Below, in pieces: positions 24,635-32,880 of a stretch of 36,190 nucleotides of DNA. Position numbers and translations under genes: made by a program. The first letter of the stretch is position 1, and the number at the start of each line of letters is the position of its first letter. Origin of the DNA: Rhodocyclaceae bacterium (GTDB lineage Bacteria > Pseudomonadota > Gammaproteobacteria > Burkholderiales > Rhodocyclaceae); assembly GCA_016791105.1 (NCBI GenBank), contig JAEUNM010000099.1, forward strand, positions 1-36,190, written 5' to 3'. The notes under the pieces are model-generated. The model was not told the DNA's origin, did no database searches, and worked only from the letters and a program-made list of their open reading frames with translations.

Positions 24635-25498
24635 TCATGAGCCCAATGCGCGCAACAGCGCTTCCACCTCGTGCGCCGACTCTTCGACACACTGGCGGAC
24701 CAGATCGTCATCGACGGTGCCGGCCGCAGCATCGCGCATATTCATCTGCTCCGCCTCATCCAGGCGGGACAAAGGATTGCGGCAGGGCGTAATTTCATTT
24801 GCACAAAACAACACGTCTGCCAAGGTCGAGGGTGGCAAAGAACCGCCATATACGTCGTGATTGTCGATCACGTCCAAAGTTTCGAAGGGCACACCCATGG
24901 ATTCGAGTACTGCGCGACCTACGCTTTTGTGCAGACTGAACATCAGCACGCCCAGTTTGGAAGTGGTGTCCAGCATGCGCGGAAAATCCGCCGCCCGCGA
25001 CAGCAGGTAAAACTGCCCGATGTCATGCACGATGCCGGCAAACAAGGCCTCGTCGGCGCGGCGCGGATCGGGCAGAAAGCGCCGCGCCAGCACATAGGCA
25101 AGCGCCGCTACGTTGATGCTGTGGCGCCACAGCGCTTGCGCAATATTGCGAAAGGCTGCCAGTTTTTCCGACCGCACCAATTGCTGCAGAGCCAGCGTGG
25201 TGGCCAAAGTGCGCACGTTTTCCACGCCCAGCCGCACCAGCGCGCTGCGCAAATCGGTGATCGCGCGGCCCGAAGTATTGTGCATGGCCGAATTGGCCAT
25301 TGCCACGACCTTAGCCGCCAATAGCGGTTCCGCCTGCACCAGGCGCACGATGGCGTCGAAACTCAGATCGGGATCGGCCAATTGGCGCCGAAGTTTGAAC
25401 GCTACCTGCGAGCTGGTCGGAAAATTGAACTGCCCTTTGTCGATTTCAGCCGAGATGGCGCGTATGACGTCATCTACGGCCTGGGGGTGCTTGTCCAT
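24635..25498 (-). CDS. HDOD-domain signalling protein
   Basis: 287 residues from the ATG at 25498, preceded by GGAG. The N-terminal 30 residues are followed by an HDOD domain (about 25-220): FPTSSQVAFKLRRQLADPDL, LVQAEPLLAAKVVAMANSA, ITDLRSALVRLGVENVRTLA, and a central GIVHDIGQFYLL. HDOD proteins are related to HD phosphohydrolases but often lack full metal sites and act in signalling, including c-di-GMP and stress pathways. Its C-terminal ~60 residues are acidic and helical. It lies upstream of the riboswitch-controlled DUF1631 gene on the same strand, with 346 bases between them, so it is probably a separate transcription unit. Confidence 0.85.
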   Translation of the reverse strand: MDKHPQAVDDVIRAISAEIDKGQFNFPTSSQVAFKLRRQLADPDLSFDAIVRLVQAEPLLAAKVVAMANSAMHNTSGRAITDLRSALVRLGVENVRTLATTLALQQLVRSEKLAAFRNIAQALWRHSINVAALAYVLARRFLPDPRRADEALFAGIVHDIGQFYLLSRAADFPRMLDTTSKLGVLMFSLHKSVGRAVLESMGVPFETLDVIDNHDVYGGSLPPSTLADVLFCANEITPCRNPLSRLDEAEQMNMRDAAAGTVDDDLVRQCVEESAHEVEALLRALGS

Positions 25499-25639
25499 CG
25501 AACGCTCCGCAAACGCGCGGCGCTGACGCCGCAGACTGGCCGGTATAACGGCTGTTCGGAGCAGAAACTTGAGCGTTTGCAGGGCATTCGCCGACCGCGC
25601 GGCGAAGTGCGCGGCAAGCTGCGCCACATGGCAATCTCA

Positions 25640-25673
25640 CGCCGCGACCGCCGGAAAGGCTGAAGTCGCGGCG
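25640..25673. terminator. Possible terminator hairpin after the acyl-CoA dehydrogenase gene
   Basis: CGCCGCGAC (25640-25648) and GTCGCGGCG (25665-25673) are perfect nine-bp arms enclosing a smaller CC/GG stem. It lies 20 bases past the stop of the minus-strand acyl-CoA dehydrogenase gene. The sequence after it is not T-rich, so it may be Rho-dependent or simply a stabilising 3' hairpin. Confidence 0.35.
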
Positions 25674-25693
25674 CGAAACCTGCGGATTTGCGG

Positions 25694-27484
25694 CTAGAAC
25701 AGGCTTTCGTCCAGCGCCATAACGGAGGCGCCGCCGTTCATCACACACTGTGCCAAACCTTGCGCCTGACACAGCACGTGCTCGGCAAAAAATCGCGCCG
25801 ACACGATTTTGGCTGCATAAAACGGGTCACTGCTGCCGGCCGCCACTTTCTGCGCGGCCAGACTGGCCGCGCGTCCAATCTGCCATCCGCCCGCCACGAT
25901 GCCGAGCAGGCGCAGGAAAGGCACGGCCCCGGCGGAAACGGTTTTCACGTCGCGGCGGAAATTTTCCACGATGTAGCGGCCGGCCGCTTCCGCGGCGTCG
26001 ATGCCGGGCGCCAGCCGCGCGGCGATACCGGCCAGATCGGCGTCCCCGCTCGCCGCCAGTGCTGCGCAGTCGGCCCGCATGACCGCCACCAGGGCGAACA
26101 GGGTGGTACCGGCTTCACGCGCAATCTTGCGACCCATCAGGTCGTTGGCCTGAATTCCGGTGGTGCCCTCATAAATGGTCGTGATACGCGCATCGCGCAG
26201 GAATTGCGCCGCCCCGGTTTCTTCGATGAAGCCCATGCCGCCGTGCACCTGTACGCCCAGCGACGCAATTTCGACGCCGGTTTCGGTACACCAGCCCTTG
26301 ATGACCGGCACCAGCAGATCGGCAAAGGCTTGATTGCGCGCCCGTTCGGTGGCGTCCGGATGGCAGTCCGCGGCGTCGATGGCGGCCGCCACCACCAGCG
26401 CCAGTCCGCGCATGGCTTCGGTTTGCGCGCGCATCAGCATGAGCATGCGGCGCACGTCCGGATGGCGAATGATGGCCACCTTCTCCGCGCTGGCTCCGCC
26501 CAGTTCCGGCCCCTGCACGCGCTCGCGCGCATATTGCGCAGCCTTCTGGTAGGCGCGCTCGGAAATCGCGATGCCTTCCTGGCCGACCGCGAAACGCGCC
26601 GCGTTCATCATCACGAACATGTATTCGAGGCCGCGGTTGGCTTCTCCCACCAGCACACCCTGGGCGCCGCCCGCATCGCCGAATGCCAGCACGCAGGTCG
26701 GACTGCCGTGTATGCCCAGCTTGTGTTCGATGGACACGCACTGCACGTCGTTGCGCGCACCCAGGCTGCCATCGGCATTGACCAGAAATTTCGGCACCAC
26801 GAATAGCGAAATGCCCTTCACCCCGGGCGGCGCATCCGGCAAACGCGCCAGCACCAGGTGAATGATGTTTTCGGTCAGGTCGTGCTCACCATAGGTGATG
26901 AAAATTTTCTGGCCAAAAATGCGGTAAGTTCCGTCGCCTTGCGGTTCGGCACGCGAGCGCACGGCGGCAAGGTCGGAGCCGGCCTGCGGCTCGGTCAGAT
27001 TCATCGTGCCGGTCCATTTTCCGGCGATCATGTTGGGCAAATAGGTTTGCTTGACTTCCGCGCTGCCGTTCAGTTCGATCGCTTCGGTCGCGCCTATGGT
27101 GAGCATGGGGCACAGCGCGAAGGCCATATTGGCGGATTTCCACATTTCCGCCACCGCCGCCGATACCAGTTTGGGCATGCCCTGCCCGCCGTATTCTGGA
27201 TTCGAGCCCAGCCCGCACCAGCCGCCATCGACAAACTGCTGGTAGGCGTCGCTCCAGCCCGGCGGCGTGGTGACCTGTCGATCCGCCCAGCGCGAACCAT
27301 TCGTGTCGCCCGCCCGATTGATGGGCGCGATCACGTTGGCGGCCAGTTTGGCCGCTTCTTCCAGCACGGCATCGACCAGATCGGGCGTGAATTCTTCGTA
27401 ACCGGGCAGCGCCGCGACACGGTCATAAGCGGCAAGTTCGTGGATTGCAAATTGCAAATCGCGCAGCGGCGCGGAATAGGTCAT
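25694..27484 (-). CDS. Acyl-CoA dehydrogenase (DmdC/AcdA-like, long form)
   Basis: 596 residues, the length of the DmdC-type acyl-CoA dehydrogenases rather than the ~380 of short-chain ones. FAD/substrate regions: NLTEPQAGSDLAAVR, GQKIFITYGEHDL, and IYEGTTGIQANDLMGR with Glu439, followed by a C-terminal helical domain. The N-terminal extension (about 1-60) is typical of this class, which includes methylthiopropanoyl-CoA dehydrogenases. The reaction is FAD-dependent alpha-beta dehydrogenation of an acyl-CoA; exact chain specificity is unclear. The neighbouring enoyl-CoA hydratase-like gene would suit a beta-oxidation branch, although a membrane protein gene lies between them. Confidence 0.88.
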   Translation of the reverse strand: MTYSAPLRDLQFAIHELAAYDRVAALPGYEEFTPDLVDAVLEEAAKLAANVIAPINRAGDTNGSRWADRQVTTPPGWSDAYQQFVDGGWCGLGSNPEYGGQGMPKLVSAAVAEMWKSANMAFALCPMLTIGATEAIELNGSAEVKQTYLPNMIAGKWTGTMNLTEPQAGSDLAAVRSRAEPQGDGTYRIFGQKIFITYGEHDLTENIIHLVLARLPDAPPGVKGISLFVVPKFLVNADGSLGARNDVQCVSIEHKLGIHGSPTCVLAFGDAGGAQGVLVGEANRGLEYMFVMMNAARFAVGQEGIAISERAYQKAAQYARERVQGPELGGASAEKVAIIRHPDVRRMLMLMRAQTEAMRGLALVVAAAIDAADCHPDATERARNQAFADLLVPVIKGWCTETGVEIASLGVQVHGGMGFIEETGAAQFLRDARITTIYEGTTGIQANDLMGRKIAREAGTTLFALVAVMRADCAALAASGDADLAGIAARLAPGIDAAEAAGRYIVENFRRDVKTVSAGAVPFLRLLGIVAGGWQIGRAASLAAQKVAAGSSDPFYAAKIVSARFFAEHVLCQAQGLAQCVMNGGASVMALDESLF

Positions 27485-27500
27485 GTCGTGGTCTCCGGTT

Positions 27501-28166
27501 TTACTGATTATCGAGGTAGATGCGATCGTCGAAAGTGCTTACCCATTCCGGGCGATAGACGACCATGAGGGTTACTACCATTCCTGTCAGCCAGGCTTCG
27601 GAAAAACCCAGCAGCAGGAAAAACATCGCGTATTCGCTAAGCAAAAAATCGAACGCATAGGCCCCCGACAGCAGCAATACGGCATTGGATGCACCGCCCA
27701 CTGCCGCCACCGAAAGCGCGGCGCCAAAAAAGCCGTTGCAGAATATATACACGAACAGATGGTGCGGCAGCCGCCGCGCAACCAGGGTCATGATGGCCCA
27801 GGCCGCAAATACTGGCGCCACCGCCATGACGAGGTAATTGAGCCCGAACGACACCCAGGCCGTTTCCCCATTGAAGGTAATGGCAGCAAGCACCATCGCC
27901 AGGCCGATCAAGGCCAGTTGGCGACCGGCCACCAGGGTGAGCAGCATGCCGCCCAGCAGATGCAGGTTGAGGCCCGGACGCACGCCGGCACGCATGCTCC
28001 ACAGCAAAGCCAGCGCCACCACGGCGCCCAGCCACACATTGAGATGGCGGCTATCGGCCAGCCACTTCCAGGGCGCTTTCCAGAGCGCCCAGCCGAGCAC
28101 GGCCAGCGTTCCGGCAAAACCGAACAGATACCAGCCGCCGGAAAATAGGGTCGCAGGAAAATTCAA
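27501..28166 (-). CDS. CbiM-like membrane protein (energy-coupling factor transporter family)
   Basis: 221 residues with about seven predicted membrane segments. LNLHLLGGMLLTLVAGRQLAL and the following LAAITFNGETAW match the CbiM/NikM S-component family (PF01891), which binds Co2+ or Ni2+ together with a CbiN/CbiQ/CbiO module. Here neither CbiQ nor an ATPase lies nearby, and the MHIPDG metal-chelating N-terminus of true CbiM is missing (it starts NFPATLFSGGW), so metal transport is doubtful. No ATG fits; I choose TTG at 28166, six bases after GAGG, over TTG 28172. Upstream palindromes could be regulatory. It ends 16 bases before the acyl-CoA dehydrogenase start, so the two may be co-transcribed. 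Confidence 0.72.
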   Translation of the reverse strand: MNFPATLFSGGWYLFGFAGTLAVLGWALWKAPWKWLADSRHLNVWLGAVVALALLWSMRAGVRPGLNLHLLGGMLLTLVAGRQLALIGLAMVLAAITFNGETAWVSFGLNYLVMAVAPVFAAWAIMTLVARRLPHHLFVYIFCNGFFGAALSVAAVGGASNAVLLLSGAYAFDFLLSEYAMFFLLLGFSEAWLTGMVVTLMVVYRPEWVSTFDDRIYLDNQ

Positions 28167-28192
28167 AACCAACCTCGGACACGCGCGAGTGC

Positions 28193-28252
28193 CAGGCCGC
28201 GAAGCGCGTGCGGCCTGACCGAATTTCGTACCGCCATGCTTACAAGTATGGC
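28193..28252. promoter_or_regulatory. Two palindromes upstream of the CbiM-like gene
   Basis: CAGGCCGC (28193-28200) and GCGGCCTG (28210-28217) form a perfect inverted repeat with a nine-base spacer. A 20-bp near-palindrome, GCCATGCTTACAAGTATGGC, covers 28233-28252. Both lie between the enoyl-CoA hydratase-like gene and the CbiM-like gene. They could be a regulator site, an attenuator or a weak terminator; no T-run follows on the minus strand. Confidence 0.45.
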
Positions 28253-28301
28253 ATTCACCTCGCGCCCGCGCCGCGCGATGCGCAGGGAACCGCTCGGCGC
28301 A

Positions 28302-29093
28302 TCAGTCCCAGCGCGGCGGGCGCTTGTCGATGAACGCATCGATGCCTTCCTGGGCCGCATGGTCTCCCATGTTGCAGGCCATGGTTTCGGCGGCATATTG
28401 ATAAGCGCCTTCCAGCCCCATTTCGATCTGGCGGTAAAACCCCTCCTTGCCGCGCGCGAGTGAAATGGCCGGCTTGGACACCAGATTGGCCGTCAGTTGA
28501 GCCACCGCGGCGTCAAGTTCCGCCGCCGGTGCAATGCGATTGATGAGGCCCAGTTCGCGCGCGCGCGCTGCCGTGATGAAATCGCCGGTACTGAGCATTT
28601 CGAACGCCGCCTTGCGACCTATGTTGCGCGCCAGGGCAACCGCCGGGGTGGAACAGAACAGGCCCAGATTGATGCCCGATACGGCAAATTTGACGTGTTC
28701 AGCGGCCACCGCCAGGTCGCACTGGGCCACCAGCTGGCAGCCCGCCGCGGTCGCCACGCCCTGCACCTTGGCGATGACCGGCTGCGGCAACTGGGTAATC
28801 AGCGTCATGAGGCGCGCACATTCGGAAAACAACTGGCGCTGAAATTCCGGCGACGAATCGGAGCGCATTTCCTTGAGGTCGTGGCCGGCGCAAAACGCCT
28901 TGCCGGCGCCGGTAATCACCACCACGCGCACCGAGGCATCGGCGCGTATGGCTTGCAGTTCGGCGGTCAGTTCCGCCAGCAGCGCACGCGAAAGGGAATT
29001 AAACTGTGTCGGGCGATTCAGGGTGAGCGTGGCGACGCCAGCGGCATCGGCACGCAGCATTATCGGCTCATCGGCCTGCGGTACTGCACTCAT
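28302..29093 (-). CDS. Enoyl-CoA hydratase/isomerase family protein (ECHDC3-like), one catalytic Glu missing
   Basis: 263 residues from the ATG at 29093, preceded by GAGGAG; a longer frame to 29210 has no homology. Crotonase landmarks: CoA/oxyanion loops AFCAGHDLKEM (67-76) and VQGVATAAGCQLVAQCDLAV. In canonical enoyl-CoA hydratase two glutamates do the catalysis. Here the first is replaced by Gly140 (SGINLGLFCSTP), while the second (Glu165, KAAFEMLSTG) remains. The FCSTP signature is that of the ECHDC3 subgroup, whose reaction is uncertain. It may hydrate poorly or act on another acyl-CoA. Located 135 bases upstream of the CbiM-like gene, same strand. Confidence 0.82.
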   Translation of the reverse strand: MSAVPQADEPIMLRADAAGVATLTLNRPTQFNSLSRALLAELTAELQAIRADASVRVVVITGAGKAFCAGHDLKEMRSDSSPEFQRQLFSECARLMTLITQLPQPVIAKVQGVATAAGCQLVAQCDLAVAAEHVKFAVSGINLGLFCSTPAVALARNIGRKAAFEMLSTGDFITAARARELGLINRIAPAAELDAAVAQLTANLVSKPAISLARGKEGFYRQIEMGLEGAYQYAAETMACNMGDHAAQEGIDAFIDKRPPRWD

Positions 29094-29240
29094 GGAAATT
29101 TCTCCTCGGCTTTGTGGCAAGGCTGTCTGAGCGGCAAACCCGCAACCCGCTGCGGCAGATTTTACCGGCCGCACCCATTCGATGTGTGGCGAATTTGCGC
29201 GGCATGGCACGGTAGGCGCCCGCCACCCAGGGCAGGCACT

Positions 29241-29876
29241 TCAGACACTGGAACACAGCTTGCCGATTTCCGCCGGCTGGGTCGATAACCAGCTTTGTAA
29301 CGCCGTGGCAGCCGCCGCTGCGGAGCGGCCCAGCGCTTCCGCGCCGCCGCGCGGATCGGCACTTGCGGCCGGCTCGGAAAGTCGAAATGCCTTGCGCGCC
29401 AGCATGCGCTCCGCCTGGGCCGACAACAAAGTGGCTCGCAGCGCCATTTCAGCGTGGCTAGCCGTGGCGGAATCGAAGGTGTGGATGAATTCATCCAGCT
29501 CGATGCGCAGCCGGCAGCCCGCCGCGCCAGCCGCATTGCCAAGCAGCGCGCGGCGCAGGCCGCGTTCCAGCAATTCGCCGGGCGCTGCCGCCCAACGGCT
29601 TTCGGCGTAGGCAAAACGCCGCGCCGGATCGAGGTAGGCCAGGCGATATTGCAGGGTCGGGGTATCCAGCCAGCTTGGCGCCGCTACGTCCAGCGCGCGC
29701 AGGGCCAGCGCAGGCGCGGCATCCTGCGCCAGCGCGGGGCCGAAATCCAATACCGCGGCCGGCTTGGCCGCGTTTCGGCCCAGACAGCCGGCAATCAGGC
29801 TTGCCGCCAGCAATACCGCCACCACCCGGCCCAGACCAGACCGGCCAACATGCGAACGTGCGAACGCCTTTCTCAC
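29241..29876 (-). CDS. ABC-type transport auxiliary lipoprotein (PqiC-like)
   Basis: 211 residues starting at GTG 29876, with GGAG upstream; the GTG overlaps the MCE gene stop by four bases. A lipobox, LIAGC with Cys31, follows a hydrophobic stretch, so the protein should be an outer-membrane or inner-membrane lipoprotein. The rest (VLDFGPALAQDAAPALALRA, then LQYRLAYLDPARRFAYAESR) matches the PF03886 family found with MCE and ABC lipid transporters (PqiC, YmbA). It probably helps pass phospholipid between membranes and replaces MlaC/MlaA-type partners in this operon. Confidence 0.85.
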   Translation of the reverse strand: MRKAFARSHVGRSGLGRVVAVLLAASLIAGCLGRNAAKPAAVLDFGPALAQDAAPALALRALDVAAPSWLDTPTLQYRLAYLDPARRFAYAESRWAAAPGELLERGLRRALLGNAAGAAGCRLRIELDEFIHTFDSATASHAEMALRATLLSAQAERMLARKAFRLSEPAASADPRGGAEALGRSAAAAATALQSWLSTQPAEIGKLCSSV

Positions 29877-30817
29877 GGTTTCGGCTCCACATAACCGGTT
29901 TCGCCCGGACCGGGCAGGCGCGGGCCGTGCCCGAATATGAGCGCCTGCGGTGAATTTTCGAGTTCGCTCAGCACGCGCCCGAGCTGGCGCGAATTGCGAT
30001 TCAGGTCGGCCACCAGGGCATTGACGCGCGGCAAGGTACTGCCGGCGATTTCCCCACCGGCTTCGCTGCTCAACGCATCAAGGCGGCCGCTTACCGCGTG
30101 CAGCGATTGCACCAGGGCTTTCAGTTCGTCGGCCAGCGGCGGCACGGCGCCAGCGCTACGCTCGACATGGGAGAGCACGCGATTGACGCGTTCGACATTG
30201 TCATCGCTCAACACCCGCCGCGCCGCCGCGGACAACTCCGGCAGGTCGCGCGACAGGCGCGTGAGGTCGGCCGTCACGGCTTCCAGGTTGCCCAGCATGC
30301 GCGCCAGCTTGTCGGTATTTTCCGGCGCCGCGACGGCATTGGCGCGCGCGAGCAACTGACGCAATTGCTCCACCACCTCGCCGGCACGCACCGCCAGCGT
30401 ATCGAACATGGAACTTTCCAGATTGAGGCGCGGCGGCTCCTCGCCCACGCCTTCCAGCGGGCGCGGATCTTTGCCGTCGTCGCTCAGCAGCACGTAGGCA
30501 AGCCCGGTCACCCCCAGTTGATTGATCTGGGCGCGCGTGCCCTGGGTTACCACGGCCCACTCGGGCAGGCTGACGCGCACGAAAATTTCGCGCACATCCT
30601 GCGGATTGAGGCCTATATCCACCACCTTGCCGATGCGCAAGCCGCGGTAGCGCACCTGGCCCTGCAGGGTAAGCCCGCTCACATTGCCGCGCGCGACCAG
30701 CAGGTAATCGCGCATGGGCTCGCGCTTGCCGGTCATCCACCACACGCCGGCGAGCGAAAAAACGCCCATCGCGATCACGAATACGCCGGCAAGCAAGGCA
30801 TGGGAACGGTTTTCCAT
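29873..30817 (-). CDS. mlaD: MlaD-like MCE-domain substrate-binding protein
   Basis: 314 residues. One N-terminal membrane anchor (HALLAGVFVIAMGVFSLAGV, about 6-26) is followed by a single MCE domain (about 40-115): RGNVSGLTLQGQVRYRGLRIGKV. The remainder is a long amphipathic helical region, longer than in E. coli MlaD (183 aa), probably a periplasmic needle or barrel extension. MCE proteins form hexamers that channel lipids in the periplasm. The start lies five bases after the mlaF stop and the stop overlaps the lipoprotein start, so expression is coupled. Confidence 0.85.
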   Translation of the reverse strand: MENRSHALLAGVFVIAMGVFSLAGVWWMTGKREPMRDYLLVARGNVSGLTLQGQVRYRGLRIGKVVDIGLNPQDVREIFVRVSLPEWAVVTQGTRAQINQLGVTGLAYVLLSDDGKDPRPLEGVGEEPPRLNLESSMFDTLAVRAGEVVEQLRQLLARANAVAAPENTDKLARMLGNLEAVTADLTRLSRDLPELSAAARRVLSDDNVERVNRVLSHVERSAGAVPPLADELKALVQSLHAVSGRLDALSSEAGGEIAGSTLPRVNALVADLNRNSRQLGRVLSELENSPQALIFGHGPRLPGPGETGYVEPKP

Positions 30818-30822
30818 GGCGC

Positions 30823-31581
30823 TCAGTGAGGCCCCCGCACGCGCATTCCGGGCGCGAAAAAATTGCGTATGAACGGATGATCCATCGTGACGATTTCGTC
30901 CAGACTGCCGTGCGCAAGTATACGTTTTTCGGCCAGTACGGCCACCCGGGTGGCAAGTGCCGCCAGGGTATCCAGATCGTGCGTGACGAATACAACCGTC
31001 AGGCCCAATTGTTCATGCAGCAGTTTGACGAGGTGCACGAATGCCGCGGAGCGGTCGGGGTCCAGACCGGCGGTCGGCTCGTCCAGCAACAGCAGTTCGG
31101 GCTCCAGCGCCAGCGCGCGCGCGAGCGCGACCCGTTTCACCATGCCGCCGGACAGCTCGGCCGGCATGAGCGGCGCGTGACGCGGCTGCAATTCGACCAT
31201 CGCGAGCTTGAGCAGCACCAGTTCGCGGATGAGGTCCTCATCGAGCAGCTGCAGTTCGCGCATGGGAAAAGCGATGTTGTCATACACGCTGAAGGCGGAA
31301 AAAAGCGCGCCGTGCTGAAACAACACGCCGAAGCGGCGCCGCAGTGCGCGCGCCGCGATCGGGTCAGGGCTGGCAAGCGGCTGCCCGAATAGTTCGACAC
31401 TGCCGCGGCTGGCCGTGCCCAGACCGATCAATTCGCGCAACAGGGTGGTTTTGCCGCTGCCGGAGCCGCCCACCAGCGCCACCACTTCGCCGCGCGCAAT
31501 GTCCAGATCGAGCCCGCGATGTATCCAGGCGCCGCCCAGCCGGGTATGCAGGTCGCGCACGCGCACCACGGACTCGCTCAT
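30823..31581 (-). CDS. mlaF: MlaF-like ABC transporter ATPase
   Basis: 252 residues from the ATG at 31581, which overlaps the mlaE stop by four bases (ATGA). Walker A GGSGSGKTT (about 39-47), Q-loop FQHGALFSAFSVYDN, signature LSGGMVKRVALARAL, Walker B LLLLDEPTAGLDP and switch VTHD are all intact. The FQHGALFSAFSV region is specific to MlaF/TrcA-type lipid-transport ATPases. It powers the MlaE permease at the inner membrane. Confidence 0.9.
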   Translation of the reverse strand: MSESVVRVRDLHTRLGGAWIHRGLDLDIARGEVVALVGGSGSGKTTLLRELIGLGTASRGSVELFGQPLASPDPIAARALRRRFGVLFQHGALFSAFSVYDNIAFPMRELQLLDEDLIRELVLLKLAMVELQPRHAPLMPAELSGGMVKRVALARALALEPELLLLDEPTAGLDPDRSAAFVHLVKLLHEQLGLTVVFVTHDLDTLAALATRVAVLAEKRILAHGSLDEIVTMDHPFIRNFFAPGMRVRGPH

Positions 31582-32705
31582 CGCAGTATCCCCACGCCGC
31601 GCGTGGCGATCGCGATGAGGGAATCGGCAAAAATCACCAAGGTGATCGCCGCCACCACCGAAGTGGTGGTATTGGCGGCCAGGCTTTCGGTATTGGGCCG
31701 CACGCGCAAACCGAAGTGGCAGGCCGTCAGCGCGATGATCAAGCCGAACACCACGCCTTTCACCGCGCCGATGTACAGATTGACCGACGGCACCACGCGC
31801 GGCAAGGTCGCCACGAAAAAGCCCATGTCCAGATCGAGTTGCACTTGCGCCGCCAGCATGCCGCCAAACAAGGCCACGGTCGAGGTCCACACCACCAGGA
31901 GCGGCATGGCCAGCACCAGCGCTGCCACTTTGGGCAGCACCAGCCGCAGCGTGCGCGAAATACCCATGGCCGCCAGCGCGTCGATTTCCTCAGTAACGCG
32001 CATCACGCCCAGTTGCGCCGTCATGGCCGAGCCGGAGCGGCCGGCCACCAGCACCGCCACCAGGAGCGGGCCTAATTCCCGCACGATGCCTATGCCAAGA
32101 ATATTGACGATGTACTGGTCGGCACCGAAATTGGAAAGCTGCAAGGCAGACAGATAGGACAGCACGACACCGATCAGAAAGCCCACCAGCGCCGTCACCG
32201 GCATGGCCTGTACGCCGGCTTTGTACACATTGGCCGAGGTTTCGGCGAAGGGAATGTCGGATGGGTGGCGCGCCAGATGCAACACGTCAAGCGCCAGTTG
32301 GCCGAGCAGCCACGCCACATCCACCAGTTGCCGCCCGAAGGCAAGCACACGCCCACCCAGGCGCATGAGAGGCGCCAGAGGCGATTCCGGCGGCGGCACC
32401 GCGCGCGGCCCCACGCCATAGCGCTCGAGGCGTTCGAACCAGGCGCGCGTCGCCCCATCCATGCTGATTTGCGCCGGCAGGTGGTAGCCCCAGGCGCGCC
32501 ACAACATGATCGCGCCAACCGAATCCAGCGCCTGCAAATCGTCCAGATTCCAGGCCGAGGCAGAAGCGGCGGCACTGCGCAGTTCGGCCAGCAGTCGCGG
32601 CATGTCGGCAGACAGGCCGGCCAGCGTCCAGGCGCCCGCCACCTTGGCTAGCGCCTCGCCCTCCCCCGGCACATTCAGCATTTGTATCGATGCCGACACG
32701 AGCAT
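31578..32705 (-). CDS. mlaE: MlaE-type permease with N-terminal STAS-like domain
   Basis: 375 residues, about 115 longer than E. coli MlaE. The first ~100 residues (LAKVAGAWTLAGLSADMPRL, then WNLDDLQALDSVGAIMLWRA) look like a STAS domain, the fold of the separate MlaB protein, so MlaB appears fused to the permease. The remainder is the MlaE permease: YKAGVQAMPVTALVGFLIGV, ELGPLLVAVLVAGRSGSAMT and EEIDALAAMGISRTLRLVLP are conserved. It forms the membrane core of the lipid transporter and is the first gene of the operon. A hairpin lies just before the start. Confidence 0.9.
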   Translation of the reverse strand: MLVSASIQMLNVPGEGEALAKVAGAWTLAGLSADMPRLLAELRSAAASASAWNLDDLQALDSVGAIMLWRAWGYHLPAQISMDGATRAWFERLERYGVGPRAVPPPESPLAPLMRLGGRVLAFGRQLVDVAWLLGQLALDVLHLARHPSDIPFAETSANVYKAGVQAMPVTALVGFLIGVVLSYLSALQLSNFGADQYIVNILGIGIVRELGPLLVAVLVAGRSGSAMTAQLGVMRVTEEIDALAAMGISRTLRLVLPKVAALVLAMPLLVVWTSTVALFGGMLAAQVQLDLDMGFFVATLPRVVPSVNLYIGAVKGVVFGLIIALTACHFGLRVRPNTESLAANTTTSVVAAITLVIFADSLIAIATRGVGILR

Positions 32706-32713
32706 CCCTTGTC

Positions 32714-32788
32714 ACCAACCGTGTTGTTGGTAGCGTCCTGGTCCAGCCACGGGGCACAGGCAGCACTAGATTTATGCTGCCGATTATA
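32714..32788 (-). promoter_or_regulatory. Leader region of the Mla operon: hairpin and -10-like box
   Basis: On the minus strand a perfect TATAAT lies at 32788-32783, but the -35 region is poor. ACCAAC (32714-32719) and GTTGGT (32726-32731) form a six-bp hairpin that ends eight bases before the mlaE ATG and includes part of its GGTGA ribosome site. It could modulate translation. The same gap serves the divergent DOMON gene. Confidence 0.4.
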
Positions 32789-32880
32789 TGCGCCGCAAAG
32801 ACGCCGGGGACAGGCCGCGCCAGCGGCGCATTCCCCGACCGGCTAAGATCGCAAATCTCCACGCCAACGACATGGTTCCG

